The notes under the pieces: model-generated
The model's database searches: none
Seen by the model: only the letters and a program-made list of their open reading frames with translations
What the model was told of the DNA's origin: nothing
In this document: positions 16,776-28,853 of the stretch, one piece after another
How positions within the stretch are numbered: position 1 is the first letter of the stretch
Layout: each line of letters begins with the position of its first letter
Translations under genes and position numbers: made by a program
DNA from: Candidatus Heimdallarchaeota archaeon AB_125
Lineage (GTDB): Archaea; Asgardarchaeota; Heimdallarchaeia; Heimdallarchaeales; Heimdallarchaeaceae
Reading direction: 5' to 3'
NCBI GenBank assembly: GCA_001940755.1
Contig: MEHH01000005.1
Location: 1 to 28,883, forward strand
Length of the DNA: 28,883 bases

Positions 16776-17150
16776 ATGGGTGGAATTTTAAGTCTAATTG
16801 GAAACTTATTCTGGATAGTTTTAGGCGGATTCTGGACAACTTTAGAATGGATTTTTGCAGGATTTATATTTTGCATAACTATAATTGGAATACCCTTTGG
16901 GATTCAAGCATTCAAAATGGCATCTTTTGTAATTTGGCCTTTTGGTCGCAAAGTAGTAAGAGAATCTACAGGAGTTGGAAAGATAATAGGAAATATTCTA
17001 TGGATACTCTTTGGTGGATGGTACATTGCAATAGGACATCTTTTGGCAGCATTACTGTGGGCTATAACAATAGTAGGAATACCTTTTGCAATACAACACT
17101 TCAAAATGATAGGTTTAGCTTTCGCACCATTTGGAGCAAAAGTTGTACCA

Positions 17151-17156
<6 letters not shown>
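16776..17156 (+). CDS. YccF-like membrane protein with two inner-membrane repeats
   Basis: 126-aa integral membrane protein built from two similar halves. Each half begins with a glycine- and tryptophan-rich helix (IGNLFWIVLGGFW; IGNILWILFGGWY), continues with a second helix containing ITIIGIPFGIQAFKM or ITIVGIPFAIQHFKM, and ends in a WPFGRKVV or APFGAKVV motif. This matches the YccF (DUF307) family, whose function is unknown. GGTGAT precedes the ATG. It is followed at once by an intrinsic-type terminator whose stem overlaps the stop codon, and by the convergent 5S rRNA gene. Confidence 0.88.
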
Positions 17157-17452
<296 letters not shown>

Positions 17453-17456
17453 CTAC

Positions 17457-17491
<35 letters not shown>

Positions 17492-17516
17492 AATAGGGAG
17501 ATTATAGAATTAACCA

Positions 17517-17600
<84 letters not shown>

Positions 17601-17664
17601 TTTTTATTTAATCGTTAAGGAACTGATTTTCTTTATCAAATCTCCATCTTTAAAAAGACTTCAA

Positions 17665-18709
<1,045 letters not shown>

Positions 18710-18721
18710 AGGGGCTTAAAA

Positions 18722-21088
<2,367 letters not shown>

Positions 21089-21214
21089 TCAAATGGGTTT
21101 TTCCTATAGTTTTGATTTTTATATTTAATCATATGTTATTTTGTTAACATTTTCGTCCAACTACCCACGATAAACCTTAAGAATTAGCTAATAATCAATA
21201 TCAATGTCGCGACT

Positions 21215-21241
21215 GTTAACCCTATCTAATATAGGGTAAAC
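21215..21241. promoter_or_regulatory. Inverted repeat upstream of the membrane-arm operon
   Basis: GTTAACCCTAT (21215-21225) and ATAGGGTAAAC (21231-21241) are complementary in 10 of 11 positions around a CTAAT spacer. It lies 43 nt before the nuoH start, downstream of an AT-rich TTTTTATATTTAA (21116-21128). It could be an operator controlling the membrane arm. No equivalent copy is seen before nuoC. Confidence 0.5.
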
Positions 21242-21284
21242 AAGAAGCAGAAACAAAAAAGTCCTTATGGAGGATTTATCCGAA

Positions 21285-22316
21285 ATGAGTGGAATTGAAA
21301 TTGCATTAATGATAACTGTTCCTGGTATTCTTTTCATTGTTATCATGGCCTTATTCATCGATTGGCTTGATAGAAAAGTATATGCCAGAGGGCAGAATAG
21401 AAAGGGTCCACCATTTTTACAACCTCTGTATGATATAGTTAAATTAACTGCAAAAGAGTCTATAATACCAACAGGTGTTAGTAAATTCTGGATGACTGTT
21501 TTACCAATAGCTTTCTTTGCTACATCGCTAACAGGAGCTTTAATGATTCCTATGGCGATTTTCGACGATATTACCGGTGCCGCAACAGGTTTTGCATCAT
21601 TTGATTTTGATATATTCTTTGTACTATTTATCATTCTTTCTTTTGGTTTACTCATATATTTCATGGGTATTGTTACAAAGAATCCATTTGCACAAACTGG
21701 TTCAACAAGATCACTTCTACAAGCTTTAAGCTTTGAGATACCATTGGCATTCAGTTTTCTAGTACCAGTCCTAATTGTAGGAATTGGTGGAAGTCCGGAC
21801 ACACCTTCAACCTTCAGACTTAGTGAGGTTAGCGCAAATCTTTTTGCAAGCTTAGGAGCCAATCCATGGCTCATCATAGGTTTGGTAATTGCATTTGCTA
21901 TATCAATCTTAGTCATGATGGCTGAACTTGAAGAATTTCCATTTGACTCCCCAGTAGCTCACACAGAACTTGCTGATGGGTGGTTAGTTGAATACGGAGG
22001 ATGGCGATATGCACTCATAATTCTTGGTGAAAGAATTGGTGCATTCTTTATTGGTGGATTAATAGTGACACTCTTTCTAGGTGGCCCATCTGTGGGCTTA
22101 GAAGGCGTGATAGCGAATCCTGTTTTGATGGGTTTCTTGAATGTAATATTCTTTACACTGAAATTAATAGCTGTAATAGCAGTAATGTCTTTCTTAAGAA
22201 CATTAATTTCTCGTATTAGAATCGATCAAACAGTAAGGTTAGCTTGGAAGATAGTACTTCCAATTGCACTTGTTGCAATAATGTTAACTCTTGGATTATC
22301 AATGTTAGGAGTGTAA
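21285..22316 (+). CDS. nuoH: Membrane subunit NuoH type
   Basis: Membrane subunit that joins the peripheral arm to the ion-pumping subunits. About eight hydrophobic segments are visible. The acidic cytoplasmic loop EEFPFDSPVAHTELADGW followed by EYGGWRYALI is the NuoH signature that forms the entry to the E-channel. RKVYARGQNRKGPPFLQPLYDIVKL matches the N-terminal loop that contacts the peripheral arm. I prefer the ATG at 21285 (343 aa), with GGAGGAT at 21269-21275 as ribosome binding site. The ATG at 21267 (349 aa) is the alternative and would lie just before that site. The stop overlaps the next start (TAATG). Confidence 0.92.
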   Translation: MSGIEIALMITVPGILFIVIMALFIDWLDRKVYARGQNRKGPPFLQPLYDIVKLTAKESIIPTGVSKFWMTVLPIAFFATSLTGALMIPMAIFDDITGAATGFASFDFDIFFVLFIILSFGLLIYFMGIVTKNPFAQTGSTRSLLQALSFEIPLAFSFLVPVLIVGIGGSPDTPSTFRLSEVSANLFASLGANPWLIIGLVIAFAISILVMMAELEEFPFDSPVAHTELADGWLVEYGGWRYALIILGERIGAFFIGGLIVTLFLGGPSVGLEGVIANPVLMGFLNVIFFTLKLIAVIAVMSFLRTLISRIRIDQTVRLAWKIVLPIALVAIMLTLGLSMLGV

Positions 22317-22720
22317 TGAAAATGGAATGGTATATAGCTTTAATAATTGATCTTATTGCTAGTGTAGTACTCGCTGTTGTAGTTTGGCTTATTAGCAAAA
22401 GAGTACGTTACATACTTGATACTCAACCTCCAACACAAAGTAAAATGAAGAAAGATCTTTTCGCAAGTGGAGAAGGTTCAATTCTAGCAAAACCTAGGAA
22501 AATTTTCATTGACACTTATGTGTTCATTGCATTCTTTATCTTGTTTGATATTGCAGCATTCATATTAGCTACAGTATTCTTTGTAGGATTAGCACCAGCA
22601 GCAACTTTAGAAGCAGCTCTTGTCTATTCAGCACTAATACTTATTACAGTCTTAGTTGCAATAAAGAAGAAATATCCTAGAGATGCAGCTGACCCAGTCT
22701 TAGAAGGAGGAATCGAATAA
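22316..22720 (+). CDS. nuoA: NuoA-like membrane subunit
   Basis: 134-aa protein with three hydrophobic segments, the size and topology of NuoA. After the first helix and a polar loop, FIDTYVFIAFFILFDIAAFIL corresponds to the NuoA segment F-x4-YVFAxLFLLFDIEVxFL; the E after FDI is replaced by Ala. The loop lacks the YECG motif of bacterial NuoA. The start at 22316 overlaps the nuoH stop by 1 nt, and an in-frame start further up would lie inside nuoH. NuoA-type subunits are typical of true complex I and not of small Ech-type hydrogenases, so its presence is informative. The call rests on position, topology and the second-helix motif. Confidence 0.75.
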   Translation: MKMEWYIALIIDLIASVVLAVVVWLISKRVRYILDTQPPTQSKMKKDLFASGEGSILAKPRKIFIDTYVFIAFFILFDIAAFILATVFFVGLAPAATLEAALVYSALILITVLVAIKKKYPRDAADPVLEGGIE

Positions 22721-23220
22721 TGAGTTTAGTAATCATATATATATTCATGATTCTTGCGATTCTAGCAGCAATCTTTGCATTGGAATGCAGACGACTAATG
22801 TTCTCAATAATTGGTTTGATTGCTATGAATCTATTTCTCTGGGTATTGTTACTGACACTTAACGCTACATTTCTAGCGTGGGTACAACTCATAATATATG
22901 GTGGTGGATTTACAGCACTATTCGTTGTAGTTGTAGCTTTAACAGAAAAACAGAGAGATGAATCATTCGATTGGAAAAGATCTGTAATCGCTCTTGGTAT
23001 AGTAGCTGCACTAATGGGTGTAGCAATATGGGCAGTTACAGCTTCAGGTCTAAGTGTTACAATTGGAACAAGCACTATAGGGGATTCCCTACGTGCTCTA
23101 TGGAACGAAAGATTAACTGATTTGATACTACAAGCTGTTGTATTCTTCGCAACAACTGTAGGAGTTGGATCATTGTTTATACATCATAAGAAGAAACAAA
23201 AGAAGGAGGCAAAAGCATGA
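22720..23220 (+). CDS. nuoJ: Membrane subunit NuoJ type
   Basis: 166-aa protein with five hydrophobic segments. The third, containing LAWVQLIIYGGGFTALFVVVVAL, is the NuoJ hallmark (LAVQ-IVY-GA-VLFLFVIM) whose pi-bulge helix takes part in coupling. A short Lys-rich tail ends the protein. Start and stop both overlap neighbours (TAATG with nuoA, ATGA with nuoK), and GGAGG lies upstream, so translation is tightly coupled within the operon. Confidence 0.9.
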   Translation: MSLVIIYIFMILAILAAIFALECRRLMFSIIGLIAMNLFLWVLLLTLNATFLAWVQLIIYGGGFTALFVVVVALTEKQRDESFDWKRSVIALGIVAALMGVAIWAVTASGLSVTIGTSTIGDSLRALWNERLTDLILQAVVFFATTVGVGSLFIHHKKKQKKEAKA

Positions 23221-23531
23221 TAGAACAATTACACTTACTGATTCTTGGCATTGTCTTATTCGGTGTAGGCTTGTATGCATTACTTGGTAAAAGAAATATC
23301 ATCAAGATTCTTATGGGTATTGAAATAATGACAATAGCTATAAATCTGGTATTTATCTCATTGGGAGCCAACAGCACAAATGAGATGTTTACTCAGTTTG
23401 CACAGATCTTTCCGTTGATATCAATCGCTATTGGTGCAGCAGTACTTGCTGTAGGATTAGCAATAGCCATCAATAACTATCGTCACGCTCACAGCTTGGA
23501 TACAGATGAGATGGCTACATTGAAGAGGTGA
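23217..23531 (+). CDS. nuoK: Membrane subunit NuoK type
   Basis: 104-aa three-helix subunit. LLGKRNIIKILMGIEIMTIAINLVFI holds the conserved membrane glutamate in MGIE, matching NuoK (M-IE-M-NA-NL). A second acidic residue in the family pattern follows less clearly. The length is typical. AAGGAGG precedes the ATG, which overlaps the nuoJ stop. nuoL begins 6 nt after the stop. Confidence 0.92.
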   Translation: MIEQLHLLILGIVLFGVGLYALLGKRNIIKILMGIEIMTIAINLVFISLGANSTNEMFTQFAQIFPLISIAIGAAVLAVGLAIAINNYRHAHSLDTDEMATLKR

Positions 23532-23537
23532 TAAAAA

Positions 23538-25373
23538 ATGGTACAAACAATAATACTATTCGCAATAATTTCTGTCGCAGTGCCTATAATTGGTTCTTTT
23601 CTATCATTACTATTAAAGAAATTCCCAACAGTTAGAGACTTCTTCAGTGTATCTACAATAGCAGTATCAGCAATAATGTCAATCTTGATATTTGGAACTT
23701 ATAGCGGAGAAACCAGTTATACCTTAGATTGGTTAAATTGGGGAAGCAATAAATCAGGAATTTTCCTTGATTCTTTGTCTGTTATAATGGTACTAATAGT
23801 ATCGATTTTGAGTATGCTAATTGCATTCTTCTCAATTGAATACATGAAAGATGATGAACACAAAGCAAGATATTGGTTCTTCATTCAAATGTTTGTTGGA
23901 GGTATGCTCCTATTAGTTATAGCACAAGATTTGGTATTATTATTCCTTGGATGGGAAATAGTAGGACTTTGTTCTTGTTTCCTGATCGGTCACTACTTCA
24001 TGAAGAAGGGTGAAGAAGGAGAAAAACCTGCAAAGAGCGGAATTAAAGCTCTAATTATGACTGGTATTGGTGATGTTGGATTACTAGCATTCTTAGCTTG
24101 GGTTTATTACGAGAATAAGAAGCTTGGAATGAGCAATCCGTTACTCTTGGATACATCAACCCCACTTGGGGGAACTTTCCCAATTGTAATGAGCATTCTA
24201 TTACTCTTAGCTCCAATTACAAAATCTGCACAATTCCCATTACAATCATGGTTAAGTGCGGGTGATACGGTTGATATAGACGCAATGCAAGGTCCAACTA
24301 CAGTTTCAGCATTAATACATGCAGCAACAATGGTTAAGGCTGGTGTCTACCTAGTTGCAAGATTCTCACCCATCTGGGATAATGAGTTCTTCTACATTGT
24401 GTTAATGATAATCGCTGGAGTTTCATGTGTGCTTGCTGCATTCGGAGCATTAGTTACGACAGATCTCAAAAGAGTTCTTGCATACAGTACAATCTCACAG
24501 CTCAGTTACATGTTCCTAGCCTTTACAATTAGAGAAGATCACGGAGCTGGTTTAATCCCAGGACAAATGCATCTATTTTCTCACTCAATCTTCAAAGCTC
24601 TACTGTTCTTGTCAGCAGGTGCAATAATTCACTCTGTTGCAGAAGAAAGAGATATGAAGAAAATGGGTGGTCTCAGAAAAGAACTACCCTGGATCTACGG
24701 ATTCATGCTAATCGGTGTTCTAGGTTTAATGGGTATACCTATTATAACAAACGGTGGTTATTCGAAAGAGATGATAATAACTGCTGCTTATGAAGCTGCA
24801 GTTGTTGATGGAGCTGTTATGCACTGGTTTACATTCGCTGTAGGTGTTTTAGTAGCGTTCTTAACTACTCTATATGCTGCAAGAATGTTCTTGATGATCT
24901 TCCATGGTAAGAATCGAGGAGCTCATGTACATAAACCAAAATATATCATGAGAATAGTTGTAGGTATTTTAGCAGTTCTAGTAGTAGCTACTGGTTTCTT
25001 AATTGAAGGTCCAATTAGCAACTTCTTCACTGGAGATACAGGATATAGTCTAATACACGTTGTATTAGTTCCATTCTTATGTGCAATTGGTGCAATCATT
25101 CTTGGTTTAGGCCTAGCTTATCTGTTATACGGCAAAGGACAAACTGAAGTAGGCTTTGTTGAAAACATTGGTGTTTTCAGAGCTCTTAGAACCTATGTAG
25201 CAAACGGATTCTACATAGATCATTTCTACAACAAAGTATTTGTCAAACCAGTTTTCTGGATTGGTAAGAAACTATCATTCTTCAAGACTGGTAAAATTAA
25301 CTGGAACATGATCTTTGGAGGAGTTGTAGCGCTATTTGTAGTAGTGATTACATTAGTGGTGGTGATTGTCTAA
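23538..25373 (+). CDS. nuoL: Antiporter-like membrane subunit NuoL type
   Basis: 611-aa ion-translocating subunit related to Mrp antiporters. Conserved features include the helix 5 glutamate in FLGWEIVGLCSCFLIGHYF, the lysine in SALIHAATMVKAGVYL, and the histidine-containing MHLFSHSIFKALLFLSAGA. The length and the extended C-terminus (after about residue 500: amphipathic segment, FYIDHFYNK and final helices) fit NuoL, whose long lateral helix clamps the membrane arm. GGTGAT precedes the ATG. It overlaps the next gene by 1 nt. Confidence 0.93.
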   Translation: MVQTIILFAIISVAVPIIGSFLSLLLKKFPTVRDFFSVSTIAVSAIMSILIFGTYSGETSYTLDWLNWGSNKSGIFLDSLSVIMVLIVSILSMLIAFFSIEYMKDDEHKARYWFFIQMFVGGMLLLVIAQDLVLLFLGWEIVGLCSCFLIGHYFMKKGEEGEKPAKSGIKALIMTGIGDVGLLAFLAWVYYENKKLGMSNPLLLDTSTPLGGTFPIVMSILLLLAPITKSAQFPLQSWLSAGDTVDIDAMQGPTTVSALIHAATMVKAGVYLVARFSPIWDNEFFYIVLMIIAGVSCVLAAFGALVTTDLKRVLAYSTISQLSYMFLAFTIREDHGAGLIPGQMHLFSHSIFKALLFLSAGAIIHSVAEERDMKKMGGLRKELPWIYGFMLIGVLGLMGIPIITNGGYSKEMIITAAYEAAVVDGAVMHWFTFAVGVLVAFLTTLYAARMFLMIFHGKNRGAHVHKPKYIMRIVVGILAVLVVATGFLIEGPISNFFTGDTGYSLIHVVLVPFLCAIGAIILGLGLAYLLYGKGQTEVGFVENIGVFRALRTYVANGFYIDHFYNKVFVKPVFWIGKKLSFFKTGKINWNMIFGGVVALFVVVITLVVVIV

Positions 25374-26872
25374 TGAACCCATATCTATCCTTAATACTGA
25401 TAATACCAATTGCTGGTGCAGGGCTTTTAGCACTGTTTGAGCAATTGAAGAAATTCTTAGCAAAATGGAAAATCTGTACTGATTGTATAAACCACGCTTT
25501 AGCAAGTATAATTGCTTTAGGAGTCTTTGGACTTTCTATTGTTGCAGCTTTCGTACCTTCATTCTTAACATGGCTTGAATCATTTTATAATGGAGGACTA
25601 CTAAGATTTGGACAACTTGAAGCAGTGCTTATTGCAATATTCAGTTTCCTTGTCTTGATGGTAACAATATTCAGTGTTAACTACATGAAAGGCAAAAATG
25701 GAATTGGTTACTACTATGCTCTAATCTTTACACTTCTCACTGGTTTAAGTACTGTAACTATGGCAAACAACTTCATCACACTATTTGTTGGATGGGAACT
25801 GTTTGCTTTAAGTGCATATGTACTTGTATCTTTTGAGAGAGCAAAGAGAGGTGCAGTAGAAGCTTCAATGAAATACTTCATTATGTCTACTGCTGGTAGT
25901 ATGCTAGTTTTACTTGCTACAGCTTTAACTTACGGAATTTATGGAACTGTTGAATATACAGCTATTGCTGCATCTACAACTCCAATTGCCGCTATAATCA
26001 TGGCATTGTTTGTTGTTGGTTTCGCAGTAACAGCAGCTATGCTTTTACTAAATGCTTGGTTGCCAGATGCCCACAGCTCTGCCCCATCAACTATTTCAGC
26101 ATTACTTTCTGGAATCGTTGTTAAAGCAGGTGCAATAGGTATCTATAGAACCTTATACTTTGCATTCTCCCCAGCTGCGTTAAGTGCTGCAACTGGAGCA
26201 GTTGTCTCCTGGTTAGGTATCTTGACTATGATTGAAGGAAATTTCTTAGTATTTGCTCAATTCAAGCGTAAAGATATTGTTGATTTCAAGAGAATCTTAG
26301 CTTATTCAACAACAGTACATCTTGGTTACATCATACTAGGAATCGGATCCATGGCTCCTGATGCTTTAGGAGTTCAAGCTTCAGTATTCCACATACTAAC
26401 TCATTCTCTAGGAAAGGGTGGTCTGTTCTTGCTCAGTGGAGTTTTGATTACAGCACTTGGTTCAAGAGATATGAGAAAGATGATTGGTATTGGAAGAAGA
26501 TCACCATTTATTGGTATAGTCTTAACAGTTGGTTTACTTTCATTAGGAGGTATTCCTATAACTGCTGGATTTGCATCAAAACTAATGGTAATTCTTGCAA
26601 CATTCAATGGTGGAGCTAACGCTGTTAATCCTTTAATGTTTATCAACAGTATTCTGTTAGTAATTATGGCTATCATTAACTCCTTGCTAGCTTTAGGAGG
26701 ATATCTGTATATTCTAAAGAAAATGCTCTTTGATGAACCAGATGGTGAAGATACAGGCAAGATAAAAATACCAATATTCCAAAAAATAGCTTTAGCTATA
26801 ATTGTAGTTGTTCTAATAGTTCTTGGTTTATGGCCAGATCTTATTGTGAGCAAAATAGCACTTATAGTATAA
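25373..26872 (+). CDS. Antiporter-like membrane subunit NuoN/NuoM type
   Basis: 499-aa membrane protein with about 14 hydrophobic segments and the antiporter core: GWELFALSAYVLVSFERAK (helix 5 Glu), AWLPDAHSSAPSTISALLSG, GIVVKAGAIGIYR (Lys) and HILTHSLGKGGLFLLSG. SMKYFIMSTAGSMLVLLATA resembles NuoN more than NuoM. Only one such gene follows nuoL, so the complex has two antiporter-type subunits instead of the three of complex I. It is the last gene of the H-A-J-K-L-N operon and is followed by a T-rich terminator. Confidence 0.88.
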   Translation: MNPYLSLILIIPIAGAGLLALFEQLKKFLAKWKICTDCINHALASIIALGVFGLSIVAAFVPSFLTWLESFYNGGLLRFGQLEAVLIAIFSFLVLMVTIFSVNYMKGKNGIGYYYALIFTLLTGLSTVTMANNFITLFVGWELFALSAYVLVSFERAKRGAVEASMKYFIMSTAGSMLVLLATALTYGIYGTVEYTAIAASTTPIAAIIMALFVVGFAVTAAMLLLNAWLPDAHSSAPSTISALLSGIVVKAGAIGIYRTLYFAFSPAALSAATGAVVSWLGILTMIEGNFLVFAQFKRKDIVDFKRILAYSTTVHLGYIILGIGSMAPDALGVQASVFHILTHSLGKGGLFLLSGVLITALGSRDMRKMIGIGRRSPFIGIVLTVGLLSLGGIPITAGFASKLMVILATFNGGANAVNPLMFINSILLVIMAIINSLLALGGYLYILKKMLFDEPDGEDTGKIKIPIFQKIALAIIVVVLIVLGLWPDLIVSKIALIV

Positions 26873-26874
26873 TC

Positions 26875-26906
26875 TATTTTTCTTTTTCCTCTTTTTCTTT
26901 TATCTT
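26875..26906 (+). terminator. T-rich terminator after the membrane-arm operon
   Basis: A 32-nt pyrimidine tract with five T runs directly follows the last nuo stop, like the one after nuoB. Confidence 0.6.
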
Positions 26907-26960
26907 AATCTCAAATGATGATGACAGAAGATTTTCAAACTCTATGTATTTTAAGAAAAT

Positions 26961-26968
26961 AATATAAC
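26961..26968 (+). promoter_or_regulatory. TATA box of the gene at 26991
   Basis: AATATAAC within an A-rich stretch ends 22 nt before the ATG, fitting a leaderless transcript independent of the nuo operon. Confidence 0.45.
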
Positions 26969-26990
26969 AAAGTAGGTTACTCAAACAATC

Positions 26991-27362
26991 ATGATTTTAG
27001 AAATAATATCAGGAGTTTTTTCAATTAGTGCAGGTACTATAACTGCTTTACTCTGGATAATAGTGCTTCTAAAAAAGAAAGCCAACTTGTTTATTGAACA
27101 TCCGTTTGAAAGATTATTTCATATCACAGCTGAGTTTATAATGGCGACTCTAGCAATTGTTGGAGGGATTGCATTAATACTAGAGTTAACTTGGGGATTG
27201 TATATGTTCTTATTTGCAATGGGACTAATTTTATATGCAATAGTGAATGCTATAGGAATTTATGGAAAAAAGGAGTACACATTACTACTTGTTGTACTGG
27301 TTTCTTCTGCAATAATAACACTTACTCTAGCAATTGTAGATTTTGTAATATTAGTATTCTAA
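26991..27362 (+). CDS. Small four-helix membrane protein, unknown
   Basis: 123 aa with four hydrophobic segments (about 1-25, 43-65, 68-88, 97-123) and short loops; the longest loop, KKKANLFIEHPFERLFH, is basic and probably cytoplasmic. No family is recognised and no charged residues occur inside the helices apart from a Glu in each of helices 2 and 3. A TATA-like box upstream suggests its own promoter. Its position after the nuo operon gives no firm clue to function. Confidence 0.7.
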   Translation: MILEIISGVFSISAGTITALLWIIVLLKKKANLFIEHPFERLFHITAEFIMATLAIVGGIALILELTWGLYMFLFAMGLILYAIVNAIGIYGKKEYTLLLVVLVSSAIITLTLAIVDFVILVF

Positions 27363-27371
27363 ATACTTACA

Positions 27372-27827
27372 TTAATCTTCATGCTTAATATCTTCACCAA
27401 TACTATACAAGTATATCATGGATGTTTTAGGTCCCATTCGCTCAAAACGTTTGGATAACTCCTTCTTAACGTGTTTATAGTTTTCAGATGTGTCTAGATT
27501 GTCCATAAAATCCCTGAATGACCCATACTCTTCATGAATTTCAGAAAAGACCATTGCATTAATTATTGCAGCTTCAATTTTTGCTCTGTTGCGGATTATT
27601 CCTTTGTCTTGGAGCAAACGTTCAATATCATCTTCATCAAACTTACTGACTGTTTCTATATCAAAATCCTTGAAGGCTTTCTTAAAATTAGACCACCTAT
27701 CAGAAATAAGCTTCCAGCTTAACCCTGCTTGAAAAACACATCTAGCCATGTTTTCAAAATGAGCATTATCGTTAGGAGGTACTGAATCTCTGAAAAACCA
27801 TCCAGTTCGAACATTGTCTTCAGGCAT
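27372..27827 (-). CDS. DNA-3-methyladenine glycosylase I (Tag)-like protein with altered active site
   Basis: 151 aa with clear Tag family sequence: FQAGLSWKLISDRWSNFKKAF, followed by DDIERLLQDKGIIRNRAKIEAAIINA, then a GSFRDFM segment and a shortened C-terminus. Tag excises 3-methyladenine from DNA. Two features depart from the family. The acidic residue before FQAGLSW (E. coli Glu38, used in base recognition) is Cys30 here. The N- and C-terminal Cys and His residues that bind zinc in E. coli Tag are not seen. It may act on another lesion or be a non-catalytic DNA-binding relative. It is about 35 residues shorter than E. coli Tag. It stands alone, convergent with the gene at 26991. Confidence 0.8.
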   Translation of the reverse strand: MPEDNVRTGWFFRDSVPPNDNAHFENMARCVFQAGLSWKLISDRWSNFKKAFKDFDIETVSKFDEDDIERLLQDKGIIRNRAKIEAAIINAMVFSEIHEEYGSFRDFMDNLDTSENYKHVKKELSKRFERMGPKTSMIYLYSIGEDIKHED

Positions 27828-27916
27828 GTGCTAACACTTCAATCCTAGATTATTATTGTTGTCATTTCTCAAAAATTAAAAAATATTTCTCCTATAGAGG
27901 TTTTAAATTGTGGTTT

Positions 27917-28660
27917 TTAGCTATCCACTGTTTCTGCAATATAAGAAACTCTAGTTTGTTTTTTGTAATCCTTTATCTCTCCTCTATCGATTACATCCTC
28001 ATCATTCCAGTTTATCTGTTTGAATTTGAACCCATAATCTAGCAAAAGAGATTCTACAAGCGATTTGTTAGGCATCCCTACTAGGTTTGATGAACCAAAT
28101 GATGCCATATCAAAATCTTGATCTTCATGATAAAAAACCATGTATCCGGCAATTTTTTTGGTTTCCCTTCGACGAATGCCGTGAAGTTCAGCTTCAGGTA
28201 GTTGAAAATCTTCAACAAAGGTATCCAGTATCAAATATCTGGGTTTAATATCTGTTATTAAATCAAGTAATTCTGTTTGATTTTTTATGTGATAAAAAAA
28301 TCCAAAGCAAAGAATTGTGTCAAATTGTTCTTCTTCAACTTCTGATAAATAATCAAATGCGTCATCTATTACAAACTTATATTGAGTTTCTGTACAACCC
28401 AAAGATTTCAGGTTTTCATTAGCATCACTAACTAGATTAGATCGTGGCTCAACACCTACTACATACTGTGCGCCCAGTTTTAAGCAAGCATATGTAAATA
28501 AACCATCATGACTCGCTAAATCAAGAACTCTTTTATTACGGATTGCATGACTATTACGGGTTAGAAGCATTTCACAGCGATAGTTTAGCCGATTAATATC
28601 CTTTTTTACGCGACAAGTCTTTAAGAAGGGGGTATTTTGATACTCTATAGTAAAATTCAT
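27917..28660 (-). CDS. Class I SAM-dependent methyltransferase
   Basis: 247 aa. The Rossmann motif I is VLDLASHDGLFTYACLKLGA (about residues 45-65), followed by VVGVEPRSNLV with the acidic residue that binds the SAM ribose, and a later FDTILCFGFFYHI as motif IV. The DL-SHDG-F-A--LGA pattern recalls CmoB/DUF1698-type proteins, but the substrate (tRNA, small molecule or protein) cannot be told. I prefer the ATG at 28660; a TTG at 28669 is also possible, and AGAGGAT lies upstream of both. No operon partner is visible. Confidence 0.85.
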   Translation of the reverse strand: MNFTIEYQNTPFLKTCRVKKDINRLNYRCEMLLTRNSHAIRNKRVLDLASHDGLFTYACLKLGAQYVVGVEPRSNLVSDANENLKSLGCTETQYKFVIDDAFDYLSEVEEEQFDTILCFGFFYHIKNQTELLDLITDIKPRYLILDTFVEDFQLPEAELHGIRRRETKKIAGYMVFYHEDQDFDMASFGSSNLVGMPNKSLVESLLLDYGFKFKQINWNDEDVIDRGEIKDYKKQTRVSYIAETVDS

Positions 28661-28796
28661 TTCTTTCAAGAATCCTCTTCAAATTTAGATTAATAACAAT
28701 TTCCCCAAATAAATACAAATTATCCGTAGCAATACCTCATAAATAAGTGATCTTCTCTTAGTTCTTGAGATTTTCATAGATTTGATTAATCTCGAA

Positions 28797-28830
28797 GCAC
28801 AGAAATATATGCTTATATGGCTTCCTGTGC
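28797..28830. promoter_or_regulatory. Promoter with flanking GCACAG/CTGTGC inverted repeat
   Basis: GCACAG (28797-28802) and CTGTGC (28825-28830) flank a TATA-like region (28804-28820). Both arms extend into sequences also found at the thioredoxin promoter: GCACAGAAAT occurs at 8727-8736 and TGTGCAAATT at 8689-8698. It may be a promoter controlled by the same regulator. Confidence 0.4.
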
Positions 28831-28853
28831 AAATTTTTAAAGGTTAATTTGGG

